In this document: piece by piece, positions 11,046 through 21,236 of the stretch
Numbering within the stretch: position 1 is the stretch's first letter
How the letters are laid out: every line of letters starts with the position of its first letter
NCBI GenBank assembly: GCA_020445255.1
Contig: JAGRGY010000013.1
Coordinates: 28,482-92,481 of the forward strand
Length of the DNA: 64,000 nucleotides
Direction: 5' to 3'
DNA from: Gammaproteobacteria bacterium
GTDB lineage: Bacteria; Pseudomonadota; Gammaproteobacteria; Chromatiales; Chromatiaceae
Program-made: the position numbers and the translations under genes
The notes under the pieces: model-generated
Told to the model about the DNA's origin: nothing
Seen by the model: the letters and a program-made list of their open reading frames with translations, nothing else
Database searches by the model: none

Positions 11046-12202
11046 TGTCCCTCCCTGGCGATGTCCGCGGTGCGGTTCTCGTAACGCACGCGCAGCAGCA
11101 TGCCGATGGCCATGCAGCACACGATCAGGCTGTTGCTGCCGTAGCTGAGGAACGGCAGGGTCAGCCCCTTGGTCGGCAGGAGCCCGACGTTGACGCCGAT
11201 GTTGACGAACGCCTGCATGCCGAGCCAGAGGCCGATGCCGTAGGCAACGTAGGCGGCAAAGCGGTCACCGCGCAGCTCCGCGGCGATGCCGATCGCGTAG
11301 GCGCGCCATACGATCAGTCCGAACATGCCGATCACCAGCAACGTACCGAGCAGGCCGAACTCCTCGCCGATGACGGCCATGACGAAATCGGTGTGCGCCG
11401 CCGGCAGATAGAACTGCTTCTGAATGCCGTTGCCGAGACCGACACCGGTCCACTCACCACGTCCAAATGCGATCAGCGCAAGCGTCAACTGGTAACCCGA
11501 GTCGCGCGCATGTTCCCAGGGGTCGAGGAACGAGGTGACCCGCGCCAGGCGGTACGGCGAGATCCATACCAGTGCAACGAGTGCACCGATCGCCGCCGTC
11601 AGCAGCGATGCGAACTGCCACAGCGGCGCCCCACCCAGGAACAGCATGCCGAACGCGGTCATCAGCAGCACGGTCGTGGTGCCGAAATCGGGCTGCATCA
11701 TCAATGCGGCGCAGGCCAGCACGAGCAGCAGGATCGGCTTGACGAATCCCCACACCGAGTACGCGACCTCGACCTGCCGACGCACGAGGTAACCGGCCAT
11801 GTACAGCACGATGAAGACCTTCATGAACTCCGAGGTCTGCAGGCTGAACGGTCCCGCGGCAACCCAGCGCAACGCGCCGTTGGCCTCACGCCCGAGGCCC
11901 GGCACGAAGACGAGCAGCAGCAGCGCGAAGCCGACGAAATACAGCACCGTGCTCCAACGCTGCCACCAGTGCGTCGGCGTGCGGAACACCAGCCAGCCGA
12001 ACACGACGCCGATCGCGAGTGCCGCCAGGTGGCGGTTGACATAGTGCAGGCTGTCGCCACCCGATTCACCGACGTGCATCGACGCTGAGGCCACCATGAC
12101 GACGCCGAATGCGATCAGCACCGTGACCGCGGCGACCAGTACGCCGTCCATGCCCGGCATGCTGATTTGTACAACACCCCACGGACGCGCCATCGAGGTC
12201 AT
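11030..12202 (-). CDS. ftsW: Septal peptidoglycan glycosyltransferase FtsW (SEDS family)
   Basis: 390 residues with about ten membrane segments. FtsW polymerises lipid II at the septum together with FtsI. SEDS landmarks seen are GANGALRW-like REANGALRWVAAGPFSLQ, the catalytic-loop stretch DPWEHARDSGYQ, HTDFVMAVIGEEFGLLG and LPFLSYGSNSLIV. The ATG at 12202 overlaps the murD stop as ATGA. It lies between murD and murG as in E. coli. Confidence 0.97.
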   Translation of the reverse strand: MTSMARPWGVVQISMPGMDGVLVAAVTVLIAFGVVMVASASMHVGESGGDSLHYVNRHLAALAIGVVFGWLVFRTPTHWWQRWSTVLYFVGFALLLLVFVPGLGREANGALRWVAAGPFSLQTSEFMKVFIVLYMAGYLVRRQVEVAYSVWGFVKPILLLVLACAALMMQPDFGTTTVLLMTAFGMLFLGGAPLWQFASLLTAAIGALVALVWISPYRLARVTSFLDPWEHARDSGYQLTLALIAFGRGEWTGVGLGNGIQKQFYLPAAHTDFVMAVIGEEFGLLGTLLVIGMFGLIVWRAYAIGIAAELRGDRFAAYVAYGIGLWLGMQAFVNIGVNVGLLPTKGLTLPFLSYGSNSLIVCCMAIGMLLRVRYENRTADIAREGQWQRA

Positions 12203-13560
12203 CGCGCACGCCTCCGCACCGCCTGCATGAAGCGTTCGCCACGCTCGACGAAGCCCGAGAACATGTCGAAACTCGCGCAGCCCGGAGACAGCAGCACACG
12301 ATCGCCCCGCCGTGCCCGTTCTGCGGCCAGCGCGACCGCGTTGTCCATGTCCTCGGCATCGATGCGGTCGATTCCGGCCGGAACGACGGCGGCGATCGCC
12401 GGTGCGTCGCGCCCGAGCAACACGACGGCACGTGCATGGCGCTCGAGCACCGGGGCCAGATCACGGAAATCCGCACCCTTACAGTCGCCGCCGGCGATCA
12501 GCACCGTGCGTGAATCATCACCACGGTCGAGCCCGCGCAGCGCGGCGATCGCGGCACCGACGTTGGTTCCCTTGCTGTCGTTGTACCAGGTGACCCCGTC
12601 GATCTCGGCGACGAACTCCGTGCGATGCGGCAGACCGCGGAATGCGCGCAACGCAGCGAGGATCGCGGACAGATCCAGCCCCAGTGCCACCGCCATCGCC
12701 AGCGCCGCCAGCGCGTTGGCACGATTGTGCAGACCCGGGATCAACAGCTCGGCGACCGCCAGCAGGGGCTGCTCGCCGCGGCACAGGTACTCGTCGCCAT
12801 CGAGCGAACAGACACCGAACATCTTGTCGCTCTCGGTCTCGCCGAGCGTGAAATACCACGCGTCGTCGCTGCCGCGCATCGCCGCGACCAACGGATCGTC
12901 GGCGTTGTACACCCCGACCCCGGCACCGTGCAGCACACGCGCCTTCGCCGCCGCGTAGTCGCCGACTCCTGCGTACCTGTCCTGATGATCCGGGCTGATG
13001 TTCAGCACCGCCGCGACTGCCGCCTGCAGCGAATAGGTGGTCTCGAGCTGGAAGCTCGACAACTCGAGCACGTACAACTCCACCGTATCGTCGAGCAGGT
13101 CGAGCGCCGGGGTGCCGAGGTTGCCGCCAACCGCGACACGCACGCCGCTGGCCCTGGCCATCTCGCCGAGCAGCGTGGTCACCGTGCTCTTGCCGTTGGA
13201 GCCGGTTATCGCGACAACCGGGGCTTTGGCCGCCTGCGCGAACAGCTCGATGTCACCAACCACCGGTACGCCACGGCGCTGCACGGCTGCGATCTGAGGC
13301 GTGGCGACCGGCACGCCCGGACTCACGACCAGGCGCTGCGCGGAATCGAACAACTGGTCGTCGAACGGGCCGAGGAACACGGCGATGTCCGGAAACTCCG
13401 CGTTCAACGTCGCCAGCCCGGGCGGGGCCTTGCGGCTGTCGGCGACCGCGACCTGAACGCCCTGGCGCGCGAGGTAGCGCGCCGCCGACAGGCCGGTCGC
13501 ACCGAGCCCGACGATCAGTGTCTTGGCGGAGGGGTCGAGCTTGCGATGCGCCTGCACCAT
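12199..13560 (-). CDS. murD: UDP-N-acetylmuramoylalanine--D-glutamate ligase MurD
   Basis: 453 residues. MurD adds D-glutamate to the precursor. It has a Rossmann-like start (TLIVGLGATGLSAARYL), the ATP loop ITGSNGKSTVTTL at about 118-130, NISPDHQDRY, and NDSKGTNVGA. The ATG at 13560 lies 11 bases after the mraY stop; a very long in-frame extension upstream only reads mraY in another frame and is rejected. The 3' end overlaps ftsW by 4 bases. Confidence 0.96.
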   Translation of the reverse strand: MVQAHRKLDPSAKTLIVGLGATGLSAARYLARQGVQVAVADSRKAPPGLATLNAEFPDIAVFLGPFDDQLFDSAQRLVVSPGVPVATPQIAAVQRRGVPVVGDIELFAQAAKAPVVAITGSNGKSTVTTLLGEMARASGVRVAVGGNLGTPALDLLDDTVELYVLELSSFQLETTYSLQAAVAAVLNISPDHQDRYAGVGDYAAAKARVLHGAGVGVYNADDPLVAAMRGSDDAWYFTLGETESDKMFGVCSLDGDEYLCRGEQPLLAVAELLIPGLHNRANALAALAMAVALGLDLSAILAALRAFRGLPHRTEFVAEIDGVTWYNDSKGTNVGAAIAALRGLDRGDDSRTVLIAGGDCKGADFRDLAPVLERHARAVVLLGRDAPAIAAVVPAGIDRIDAEDMDNAVALAAERARRGDRVLLSPGCASFDMFSGFVERGERFMQAVRRRAR

Positions 13561-13571
13561 GCCGTGCGACC

Positions 13572-14654
13572 TCAGCGGATCTTCAGGCTGGCCAGACCGA
13601 CCAGCACCAGGATGACCGTGATGATCCAGAAGCGCACGATCACGCGCGGTTCCGGCCATCCCTTGAGCTCGAAGTGGTGATGCAGCGGCGCCATGCGGAA
13701 GATGCGTCGCCCAGTCAGCTTGAACGACGCCACCTGCAGCATCACCGAAACCGTCTCCACGACGAATACACCCCCCATGATGAAGAGAGTGATCTCCTGG
13801 CGCACTGCGACAGCGAGCGTGCCGAGCGCGGCACCGAGCGCAAGTGCACCGACGTCGCCCATGAACACCTGCGCCGGATAGGCGTTGAACCAAAGAAAGC
13901 CGAGACCCGCACCCACCAGGGCGCCGCACAGCACGGCGAGTTCGCCGACTCCTGGCAGGTGCGGGATCAGCAGGTAATCGGAGATGCGTGCATGCCCCGA
14001 GGCATAGGCGAACACGCCAAGCGCTCCGGCGACCAGCACCGTCGGCAGGATCGCCAGACCGTCGAGGCCGTCGGTCAGGTTGACTGCGTTGGATGCGCCT
14101 ACGATGACGAAATAAGCCAACAGCATGAACAAGGGGCCGAGGTCCACGACGAGGTCCTTGACGAACGGAACCAGCAACTGGGTCTCGGCCGGCAAAGTCG
14201 CTCCCGTGTACAGCGCGATGGCGGCCGCCGCACCCAGCAGCGACTGCCACAGGTATTTCCAGCGTGCCGCGAGGCCGCGCGCATCGCGCAACACCAGTTT
14301 GCGGTAGTCGTCCCACATGCCGACCGCACCGAACGCCAGCGTCGTCAACAACACGGTCCACACGTAGCGATTGCTCAGGTCGGCCCACAACAGGGTTGCA
14401 ACTGCGACCGCGACCAGGATCAGCGCACCACCCATGGTCGGTGTGCCGGTTTTCGACAGGTGCGACTGCGGGCCGTCGTCGCGCACCGTCTGGCCGATCT
14501 TGTACTGGCTCAGCCGCCGGATCATCGCCGGGCCGACCATGAACGAGATCACCAGCGCAGTGAGCACCGCGAGGATCGTGCGCAGCGTGATGTAGCGGAA
14601 TACACCGAAGCCGCTGTCGAACTGGGACAGGAATTCGGCAAGGCTGATCAGCAT
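13572..14654 (-). CDS. mraY: Phospho-N-acetylmuramoyl-pentapeptide transferase MraY
   Basis: 360 residues, exactly the E. coli length, with about ten membrane segments. MraY moves phospho-MurNAc-pentapeptide to undecaprenyl phosphate, making lipid I. Family motifs are [11 protein letters not shown], the aspartates in GMWDDYRK and [13 protein letters not shown], and the histidine cluster in [15 protein letters not shown]. The ATG at 14654 lies inside the end of murF (7-base overlap). Confidence 0.98.
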   Translation of the reverse strand: MLISLAEFLSQFDSGFGVFRYITLRTILAVLTALVISFMVGPAMIRRLSQYKIGQTVRDDGPQSHLSKTGTPTMGGALILVAVAVATLLWADLSNRYVWTVLLTTLAFGAVGMWDDYRKLVLRDARGLAARWKYLWQSLLGAAAAIALYTGATLPAETQLLVPFVKDLVVDLGPLFMLLAYFVIVGASNAVNLTDGLDGLAILPTVLVAGALGVFAYASGHARISDYLLIPHLPGVGELAVLCGALVGAGLGFLWFNAYPAQVFMGDVGALALGAALGTLAVAVRQEITLFIMGGVFVVETVSVMLQVASFKLTGRRIFRMAPLHHHFELKGWPEPRVIVRFWIITVILVLVGLASLKIR

Positions 14655-16018
14655 GAGACCTCCGCGGCACGCAGCTGACGCACGACTTCGTCCATGCGTG
14701 CCGAGCGGGATCCTTTGACCAACACCGTGTCGTCCCCGGACAACCGCGCGCCGAGATAGGCCGCGAGTTCGTCGCGGGTCGCGAAATGCCTGTGCCCGAC
14801 ACCGAAAGCCCGCCCCGCCGCCGCGCTCATATCGCCTACCGTCAGCAAGCCGTCGACGCCGAATTCGGCCGCACGGACACCCAGCTGGTGGTGCAACGCG
14901 ACTGCGTCGTCGCCGAGCTCGGCCAGGTCGCCGAGCACCAGCGTGCGGCGTCCCGGCGCCGACGCGAGCACGCGCAGCGCGGCAACCACGGAATCGGGGT
15001 TGGCGTTGTAGCTGTCATCGATCAGGCGCGCGCCGTTGGCACCGGTCATCGGGCACAACCGCCCGGGCACCGGCGCGAGACCGGCCAGCGCATGGCGTGC
15101 GTCATCGAGATCGGCGCCGACCAGCAGTGCCGCCGCGATCGCCGCGAGTGCGTTCATCCGGTTGTGCTCGCCGGCGAGCTGCATGCCCAGCTCGACCTCG
15201 CCTTCCGCGCACACCACCGGGAAGCGGGCATGGAAACGGTTGTCGTGCCAGACGATCTCGTAGTCACCGGCAGGGCTCGACACATCGGCCGGGTTGACGA
15301 TGCCGAAGGTACGCTGGGCGAAAGCGCCGCCGAGTTCGCGCCACAGCGGGGCGAACGCATCGTCGGCGTTGAACACGAACACCCCGTCCGGTCCCAGGCC
15401 GTGGATGATCTCGGCCTTGGCGCGCGCCACGCCTTCGATGCTGCCGAAGCCCTCGAGGTGCGCACGACCGGCGTTGTTCAGCACCGCCACGTCGGGCTGC
15501 GCCAGTCGACTCAGGTAGTCGATCTCGCCGGCGTGGTTGGCGCCCATCTCGATGACCGCGAACGGCTCGTCACGCAAGCGTGACAGCGTCAGCGGCACAC
15601 CGATGTCGTTGTTCAGGTTGCCACGCGTCGCCAGTACTGCGCCGCGCCGGCCGAGGATCGCGGCGATCATCTCCTTCAGCGTGGTCTTGCCGTTGCTGCC
15701 GGTGATCGCGATCAGGCGCGCACGGCAGCGCTCGCGCCAGCCGCGACCGAGCTGTCCGAGGCCGCGCAGGGTGTCGTCGACAATGACGCTCGACAGGTCG
15801 CCCGGCGCCTCACGGCCGACCAGTGCCCCGGCCGCGCCGCGCGCCTGCGCGATGTCGAGATAGTCATGGCCATCGAAGTTCGGACCGTGCAGCGCGACGA
15901 ACAGCTCGCCCTGGCGCAAAGTGCGCGTGTCGGTGCTCACGCCGTCGAATACGCAGTCGACACCGTGCAGACGGCCGTCGACCATCCGAGCCAGTTCCGA
16001 CAGCCGCAGCATGCTCAC
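14648..16018 (-). CDS. murF: UDP-MurNAc-tripeptide--D-alanyl-D-alanine ligase MurF
   Basis: 456 residues. MurF adds the D-Ala-D-Ala made by Ddl, finishing the pentapeptide. The ATP loop [13 protein letters not shown] is at about 105-117, with [13 protein letters not shown] and [10 protein letters not shown] further on. The longest frame starts at GTG 16018, which overlaps the murE stop as GTGA; an ATG two codons later (16012) is an equally possible start. It overlaps mraY at its 3' end. Confidence 0.96.
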   Translation of the reverse strand: MSMLRLSELARMVDGRLHGVDCVFDGVSTDTRTLRQGELFVALHGPNFDGHDYLDIAQARGAAGALVGREAPGDLSSVIVDDTLRGLGQLGRGWRERCRARLIAITGSNGKTTLKEMIAAILGRRGAVLATRGNLNNDIGVPLTLSRLRDEPFAVIEMGANHAGEIDYLSRLAQPDVAVLNNAGRAHLEGFGSIEGVARAKAEIIHGLGPDGVFVFNADDAFAPLWRELGGAFAQRTFGIVNPADVSSPAGDYEIVWHDNRFHARFPVVCAEGEVELGMQLAGEHNRMNALAAIAAALLVGADLDDARHALAGLAPVPGRLCPMTGANGARLIDDSYNANPDSVVAALRVLASAPGRRTLVLGDLAELGDDAVALHHQLGVRAAEFGVDGLLTVGDMSAAAGRAFGVGHRHFATRDELAAYLGARLSGDDTVLVKGSRSARMDEVVRQLRAAEVSC

Positions 16019-17535
16019 GCCTCACCCCCGAGCGCGAGCTGCACCTGCTCGATGTCGCTGAACGGACGCCGTTCGCCGGCACTCTCCTGGTAGTCCTCAT
16101 GGCCCTTGCCGGCGACCAGCACCAGGTCGTCCGGGCGCGCGGCGGCGATACTCGAGCGGATCGCCGCCGCACGATCGTGCTCGACGCGCACCTTGTCGCG
16201 CTGCTCGATGCCGCTGAGGATGTCGGTGACGATATGACGCGGGTTCTCGCTGCGCGGATTGTCGTCGGTCAGCACGACCAGGTCGGCGAGGCGCTGCGCG
16301 ACCTCGCCCATCTGTGGGCGCTTGCCGCGATCGCGGTCGCCACCGCAGCCGAATACGCAGATCAGGCGACCCTCGACATGTCCGCGCAAGGCCTCGAGGG
16401 CCTGTTCCAGCGCGTCGGGTGTATGCGCGTAGTCGACCACGACCCGCGGACGCCGGGGTGCGACGAAGGCCATCATGCGACCGGCCACGGCCTGTACGCG
16501 GTTGAGTGCGGCCATCGCCGCGCCGGGCGGCATGTCCCACGCCAACAGCACCGCGAGGGCCAGGCACAGGTTGGTCGCGTTGAACGCACCGAGCAGGTGA
16601 CTCTGCAGTTCCCCGGGGCCCCAGCTCGACTCGAAACGTATCCGCAGGCCGTCCGCACGGGTCTCTACATCGCGGATCTGCAGGTAGCGATCACCGAGTC
16701 GAACGGCGTCGTTCGCGTGACCGACGCAGACGGTGAAGACCCGCGGCCGGACCTCGGTGGCGAGATGCGCACCCACCCCGTCGTCGACGTTGATCACCGC
16801 GATACTCAGGCCCGGACGACGGAACAGGCGCTTTTTCGCTTCGGCGTACGCCTGCATGCTGCCGTGGTAGTCCTGATGATCGCGGGTCAGGTTGGTGAAC
16901 ACCGCTGTATGAAACGGCACGCCGGCGACGCGCTCCTGATCCAGCGCGTGCGACGACACCTCCATCGCCACCGCACGCGCGCCGCGGCCGAACAGCTGTT
17001 CGAGCGTCGCGTGCAGGTTGACCGCATCCAGCGTCGTGTGACTCGACGGCGCCAGATCTCCTGGGAAGCCGTTGCCGACAGTACCGAGAACCGCCGTGGG
17101 TACGCGCGTCGACAGCGCCTGGGCCAGAAAGCTCGCGACGCTGGTCTTGCCGTTGGTGCCGGTCACGCCGACGATCCGCATCGCCTGTGCCGGCTGGCCG
17201 AAAAACCGCGCGGCGATCTCGCCGGCCTGGCGACGCAGTCCGGGCACCGCGATCACCGGCACCTCACCGGCCAACGCCGCGATGCGGTCACGGTCCCACT
17301 GCCCGGCGGGCTCGGCCAGGACCGCCACCGCACCACGGCCACGTGCGTCGGCCAGGTGGTCCAGCGCATGTCCGCGGGTGCCCTGCAGGGCCAGCCACAG
17401 ACCTTCGTCGCCGACCTCGCGGCTGTCGAGCGCGATCGAATTCACTACACGATGACGTGCCCACTCCATGCCCGACAGGGCCGGCAGAAGGTCGGCCAGC
17501 AGGATGCTCTTTTGATCGGTGCGGCGCGGCATCAT
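16015..17535 (-). CDS. murE: UDP-MurNAc-tripeptide synthetase MurE (meso-DAP adding)
   Basis: 506 residues. MurE adds the third amino acid of the stem peptide. The ATP loop VTGTNGKTSVASF is at about 124-136. The DNPRSEN motif is the signature for meso-diaminopimelate rather than lysine, as expected for a Gram-negative cell wall. It starts with tandem ATG codons at 17535/17532, the second overlapping the ftsI stop. It overlaps murF by 4 bases. Confidence 0.97.
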   Translation of the reverse strand: MMPRRTDQKSILLADLLPALSGMEWARHRVVNSIALDSREVGDEGLWLALQGTRGHALDHLADARGRGAVAVLAEPAGQWDRDRIAALAGEVPVIAVPGLRRQAGEIAARFFGQPAQAMRIVGVTGTNGKTSVASFLAQALSTRVPTAVLGTVGNGFPGDLAPSSHTTLDAVNLHATLEQLFGRGARAVAMEVSSHALDQERVAGVPFHTAVFTNLTRDHQDYHGSMQAYAEAKKRLFRRPGLSIAVINVDDGVGAHLATEVRPRVFTVCVGHANDAVRLGDRYLQIRDVETRADGLRIRFESSWGPGELQSHLLGAFNATNLCLALAVLLAWDMPPGAAMAALNRVQAVAGRMMAFVAPRRPRVVVDYAHTPDALEQALEALRGHVEGRLICVFGCGGDRDRGKRPQMGEVAQRLADLVVLTDDNPRSENPRHIVTDILSGIEQRDKVRVEHDRAAAIRSSIAAARPDDLVLVAGKGHEDYQESAGERRPFSDIEQVQLALGGEA

Positions 17536-19292
17536 CGCGCCTCTCCGGTCTGGGCCACACGCAACGAAGGTTCGAGCGCTAGATCGGGCGCCACGTTCAT
17601 CAGGCGCAGCGTCTCGGCCATCACCGCCGAAAACACCGGGCCCGCCACCTGTCCACCAAAGAATTTGTCGCCCTTCGGGTCGTTGATCATCACCACCAGG
17701 ACGACACGCGGATCACGCGCCGGCGCCATCCCGGCAAACAATGCGACGTGGCGGTCGTCGCTGTAACCGCCCGGGCCGAGTTTCTCGACCGTGCCGGTCT
17801 TGCCCGCAATGCGGTAGCCGGTGACCGCGGCATCCGGCGCCGTACCTTCGGCCGACGTCACGGATTCAAGCATGCGTCTGACGTTCGCCGCCGCTTTGCC
17901 GGAGAACACGCGCCGTCCCGCTGGCGGTTGGTCGCGCTTCAGCAATGTCGCCGGCACCAGAACGCCGTCATTGGCGAGCGCACCATAGGCCTGCGCGAGC
18001 TGCAGGGTCGTGACCGAGATCCCATAGCCGAACGACAGCGTGGCATGGTCGATCTGGGCCCAGCGCCGGTAGTCGTTAAGCTGGCCCGACGCCTCGCCCG
18101 GAAAACCGAGTTCGGCGCGCTCGCCGAAGCCGAGACGGTGCATGGTCTTCCAAAGCGTCTCCTTGTCCATCTTGAGCGCGATCTTGGCCGCTCCGACGTT
18201 GCTCGACCGGCGCAGGATCGTCTCGACGTCGATGGTCTTGTTGTTGTGGTGGTCCCTGACCTGCCCGCCGCTGACGCGGAAGAAGCCGGGAGCGGTGTCG
18301 ATCGACGAGCCGACATCGATGACGCCGGCATCGAGCGCCGCGGCCACCGTGAACGGCTTCATCGTCGAACCCGGCTCGAACAGATCGGTCACGGCGCGGT
18401 TGCGCAGGCGCCCGTCGCGGTTGGAGCGGTCGGCGTTCGGATTGAACGACGGCTGGTTGACCATCGCCAGCACCTCACCCGTGTGCGCGTCCAGCAGCAC
18501 CAGCGAACCGGATGTCGCGCGGTTGCGCTTTATGGCCGCCTTCAGCTCGCGGTAGGCAATGAACTGCAGGCGCTGGTCGATGCTCAGCGCCAGGTGATTG
18601 CCAGCACGCGGGCTGCGGATGTTCTCGACGTCGTCGACGACCTGCCGACGACCGTCGCGCAGCACCAGCTTGGCGCCGGGCTCGCCGCGCAGGTCGCGGT
18701 CGTAGGCCAGTTCGACACCCTCCTGGCCCTGATCCTGGACATTGGTGAAGCCGACGACGTGGCCGAACACCTCGCCCGCCGGGTAGTAGCGCTTGTACTC
18801 GCGTTCGACGTACACACCCGGGATCCCGTTCGCCTTGACCACGTCCATGACGTGCGCGGCCTCCGCCGGCGGCAGACGCGGCTTCAGCATCAGGTACGAC
18901 TTCTGCGCGTATTGGGTCAACCGCCGTTTCAGGCCACCGGCGTCGATGCCCAGCACCTGCGCCAGCATCGCGATGCGCTGCATATCGTTACCGAGTACGC
19001 GCGGGTTGGCGGTGATCGAGTCGACCGGCGTGCTGAGCGCCAGCACGTCGCCACGACGATCGGTGATCAGGCCCCGATGGGCAGAAACATCCACGCGTGC
19101 GAGGTAGCGATCCTCGCCCTCTGCCTGCAGAAAGTCCTTCTCGATGATCTGCTGGTCGAACGCCCGCCACACCAGCGCACCCGCGGCCAGCACGAACAAC
19201 GCAAGCACGGTGTAACGCCGACCCCTGTAGCTGGGCAGAGCCTGTTCTTCACGACGCACCCTACGTGCCCGCTTTTCGCGCCGTCCCGCCAC
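17532..19292 (-). CDS. ftsI: Septal peptidoglycan transpeptidase FtsI (PBP3)
   Basis: 586 residues from a GTG at 19292. FtsI cross-links septal peptidoglycan in complex with FtsW. A basic cytoplasmic tail is followed by one membrane segment (about 27-45), the class B dimerisation region, and the transpeptidase domain with S309-T-M-K312, S363-S-N and K498-T-G. The GTG overlaps the ftsL stop as TAGTG. The frame stays open for 151 codons further upstream, but that part only shadows ftsL and rsmH. All active-site motifs are intact. Confidence 0.96.
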   Translation of the reverse strand: MAGRREKRARRVRREEQALPSYRGRRYTVLALFVLAAGALVWRAFDQQIIEKDFLQAEGEDRYLARVDVSAHRGLITDRRGDVLALSTPVDSITANPRVLGNDMQRIAMLAQVLGIDAGGLKRRLTQYAQKSYLMLKPRLPPAEAAHVMDVVKANGIPGVYVEREYKRYYPAGEVFGHVVGFTNVQDQGQEGVELAYDRDLRGEPGAKLVLRDGRRQVVDDVENIRSPRAGNHLALSIDQRLQFIAYRELKAAIKRNRATSGSLVLLDAHTGEVLAMVNQPSFNPNADRSNRDGRLRNRAVTDLFEPGSTMKPFTVAAALDAGVIDVGSSIDTAPGFFRVSGGQVRDHHNNKTIDVETILRRSSNVGAAKIALKMDKETLWKTMHRLGFGERAELGFPGEASGQLNDYRRWAQIDHATLSFGYGISVTTLQLAQAYGALANDGVLVPATLLKRDQPPAGRRVFSGKAAANVRRMLESVTSAEGTAPDAAVTGYRIAGKTGTVEKLGPGGYSDDRHVALFAGMAPARDPRVVLVVMINDPKGDKFFGGQVAGPVFSAVMAETLRLMNVAPDLALEPSLRVAQTGEAR

Positions 19293-19561
19293 TAACGCAC
19301 CACCACAATCTGTTCCGGCTGGGGCACCTGCATCTGCAGGCGGGCATGCGCGATGTCGTCCACACGCCCGAGCGCGCCGCTGGTGGCGAGCTCCAGCTGC
19401 AGACGACCCCATTCCATGTCCATCTGATCCTTGAGCTGGCGGACCTGCTGCAGGTCGACAAACAGCGAACGCGACATATTCTTCGCATGCACGACGGCAA
19501 CGCCGCTGACCACGACCGCCACGATCATCAACACCAGCGTTATGGCCTGGCCGCGCGTCAC
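19292..19561 (-). CDS. ftsL: Cell division protein FtsL
   Basis: 89 residues. FtsL is a small bitopic protein that forms the FtsQLB complex and activates FtsWI. It has a membrane segment at about 5-25 followed by a coiled coil with the pattern [19 protein letters not shown]. The GTG start at 19561 overlaps the rsmH stop as GTGA; no ATG fits in frame, and the earlier frame only shadows rsmH. The stop overlaps ftsI. Sequence similarity in this family is low, so the call rests on size, topology and position. Confidence 0.93.
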   Translation of the reverse strand: MTRGQAITLVLMIVAVVVSGVAVVHAKNMSRSLFVDLQQVRQLKDQMDMEWGRLQLELATSGALGRVDDIAHARLQMQVPQPEQIVVVR

Positions 19562-20496
19562 ACCAACACCTCGGCCACACGCAGCACCGCGCTGCGGGCG
19601 CGTGGGTTCGTCGCCAGTTCGGATTCGCCGGCCCGCTGCGATTTCCCCAGCACGCGCAGGCGACCCAGCGTTTCGGCGTGCGTGACGGGCAATCCCTTGG
19701 GCAGGCGCGGGCCGCGCTCGGCGTCGCGCATGAAGCGCTTGACAATGCGATCCTCGAGCGAGTGGAAACTGATCACGACGAGGCGCGCACCGCGCGCAAG
19801 CACATCGAGCACGCCGCGCAGACACTGCTGCAGGTCGTCGAGTTCGCGGTTGACGAAAATCCTGATGGCCTGAAAGGTGCGGGTCGCCGGATGCTTATGC
19901 TTTTCCTTGACCGGGCAGGCCTGCGCGACCAGGTTGGCGAGTTCGCGTGTCGCGACGATCGGATGCTGGGCGCGCCGCGCGACGATCGCTCGCGCGATTC
20001 GGCGCGCAAACCGCTCCTCGCCATAGGTATGCAGCACGTCAGCGATTTCCCCCTCATCCGCGCCGGCCAGCCAGTCGGCGGCACTGGCCCCGCGTGTGCG
20101 GTCCATGCGCATGTCCAACGGACCATCGCTGAGGAAGCTGAAGCCACGCGCCGCGTCGTCGAGCTGCGGAGAAGACACGCCGAGGTCGAGTAGCAGGCCA
20201 TCCACGCGCTTGAGCATGCCAAGCCGCGCAACCTCGTCGGGTATGCCGGCAAAACTCCCGTGCACGATGCTGAAGCGCGGGTCGCCACCGAACCGCTGCC
20301 GTGCGGCCACAATGGCCTCATCGTCCTTGTCGAAGGCGAGTAGCCGGCCACGCTCGTCGAGCGTGTCGAGAATGCGCTGACTGTGCCCGCCGCGACCGAA
20401 GGTGCCGTCGATATAGAAGCCATCGGGGCGGATGGCGAGCGCGCGCACCGCCTCGTCGAGCAGCACCGGCAGGTGTTCGCCACCGGATGTGCTCAC
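19558..20496 (-). CDS. rsmH: 16S rRNA (cytosine1402-N4)-methyltransferase RsmH
   Basis: 312 residues from GTG 20496. RsmH (MraW) methylates C1402 of 16S rRNA at the decoding centre, the position whose 2'-O is methylated by RsmI, also encoded in this window. It begins [14 protein letters not shown] and has the SAM loop [28 protein letters not shown], and [17 protein letters not shown]. The GTG overlaps the mraZ stop as GTGA. A 173-residue upstream extension of the frame is the shadow of mraZ. Confidence 0.97.
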   Translation of the reverse strand: MSTSGGEHLPVLLDEAVRALAIRPDGFYIDGTFGRGGHSQRILDTLDERGRLLAFDKDDEAIVAARQRFGGDPRFSIVHGSFAGIPDEVARLGMLKRVDGLLLDLGVSSPQLDDAARGFSFLSDGPLDMRMDRTRGASAADWLAGADEGEIADVLHTYGEERFARRIARAIVARRAQHPIVATRELANLVAQACPVKEKHKHPATRTFQAIRIFVNRELDDLQQCLRGVLDVLARGARLVVISFHSLEDRIVKRFMRDAERGPRLPKGLPVTHAETLGRLRVLGKSQRAGESELATNPRARSAVLRVAEVLV

Positions 20497-20957
20497 AGCG
20501 TGATCCCGTCGAGCTGCGCAGTGGATCCGCTGGTGTCGTCCGCGACCTGGTCGAGCCAGTTGTCGAGATTGCCCTGCCAGGCCTGTTCGTCCCAGATCTC
20601 GAACTTGTTGACCTGACCGACCAGCGCCACACGCTTGCCGAGGCCCGCATAGCGGCGTTGCTCGGCCGACAGCAGGATGCGCCCCTGGGCATCGATCTCG
20701 ATTTCGGAGGCATTGCCCAGCAGCAGACGCTTGAGGGCCTGCGAACGGCCATCCATCGCCGGCAGCTCGGCGAGCTTGAGCGCGACCTTGCGCCACTCGT
20801 CGTCCGGGAACAACCATAGGCAGCGGGCCTTGGAGATCGGGTTGATGGTCACCGTCACGCGCGAGGCGCAGCACTCGGCGAGCGCATCCCGGTGCTTGAC
20901 CGGGATCGCCAGGCGCCCCTTGGCATCCACATTGAGTGTATTGACCCCCAAAAACAC
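20493..20957 (-). CDS. mraZ: Transcriptional regulator MraZ
   Basis: 154 residues from GTG 20957, which gives [19 protein letters not shown], aligning with the E. coli MraZ start; AGGAGG lies 13 bases upstream. An ATG at 21005 would add 16 unusual residues and lies in the TGGG-repeat region, so it is less likely. MraZ has two AbrB-like SpoVT domains (second one: [18 protein letters not shown]) and forms a ring that represses its own operon. It is the first gene of the dcw cluster here. Confidence 0.95.
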   Translation of the reverse strand: MFLGVNTLNVDAKGRLAIPVKHRDALAECCASRVTVTINPISKARCLWLFPDDEWRKVALKLAELPAMDGRSQALKRLLLGNASEIEIDAQGRILLSAEQRRYAGLGKRVALVGQVNKFEIWDEQAWQGNLDNWLDQVADDTSGSTAQLDGITL

Positions 20958-20991
20958 GGCCGTGCCGTCTCCTCCTGGTGGTAGGTAATCC

Positions 20992-21014
20992 CCCCATTTC
21001 CCCACAATTACCCA
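20992..21014 (-). promoter_or_regulatory. Putative MraZ operator (TGGG repeats)
   Basis: Minus strand from 21014: TGGGT-AATTG-TGGGG-AAA-TGGGG. The first two repeats are exactly 10 bases apart, as in the TGGGN direct repeats reported as MraZ boxes in E. coli; the third is 8 bases on. They lie between the predicted -10 box and the mraZ start, a position that suits autorepression. Confidence 0.65.
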
Positions 21015-21034
21015 CCTAAGATTTCATCTTAGGT
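21014..21034. repeat. Inverted repeat over the mraZ promoter -10 box
   Basis: ACCTAAGAT, loop TTC, ATCTTAGGT: two perfect 9-base arms. One arm contains the -10 hexamer and the other covers the expected transcription start. It abuts the TGGG repeats. It could be a regulator site or form a hairpin at the 5' end of the mRNA. Confidence 0.6.
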
Positions 21035-21054
21035 TCCAGCGGCCCGGTGGTCAA
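21026..21054 (-). promoter_or_regulatory. Predicted main sigma70-type promoter of the dcw cluster
   Basis: Minus strand: -35 TTGACC (21054-21049, 5/6 match), a 17-base spacer, -10 TAAGAT (21031-21026, 4/6 match). It is about 70 bases before the mraZ GTG. With nearly all genes downstream overlapping, it could drive much of the 17-kb cluster. Confidence 0.7.
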
Positions 21055-21191
21055 GCGCCAACACAAGAAAAAAATGCTTATGCCTCAGTGACTTAGAGGA
21101 GAAAACGAAAACGGCAGAAACGGCCTTAAAACAGACCTCTAACCGCTCGACTTAAAGTGAAACATTAAGAGAAAGCAGCCCTTGTCGGGTC

Positions 21192-21216
21192 AAAATGCGA
21201 ACTTTATTCGCATTTT
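21192..21216 (-). terminator. Probable terminator downstream of rnpB
   Basis: AAAATGCGAA and TTCGCATTTT form a perfect 10-bp stem with a 5-base loop about 20 bases past the rnpB 3' end, and end in a T-run on the minus strand. The stem is AT-rich at its ends, so it is weaker than a typical GC-rich terminator. Confidence 0.55.
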
Positions 21217-21236
21217 TGCCGCTTTGGTGGGGGAGT

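Noticed and set aside
10062..11084. 340-codon plus-strand frame over murG
   Set aside because: Antisense to a clear MurG; the Gln/His/Arg-rich translation has no family likeness.
12199..14802. 867-codon frame that could be read as a MurD fusion
   Set aside because: The N-terminal half is only another frame of mraY. MurD starts at ATG 13560 with a normal family N-terminus.
15823..17766. Long open frame of 647 codons on the plus strand across murE and murF
   Set aside because: It is antisense to genes with all Mur ligase motifs. GC-rich DNA gives long antisense frames, and its translation is low-complexity and Arg/His/Asp-rich.
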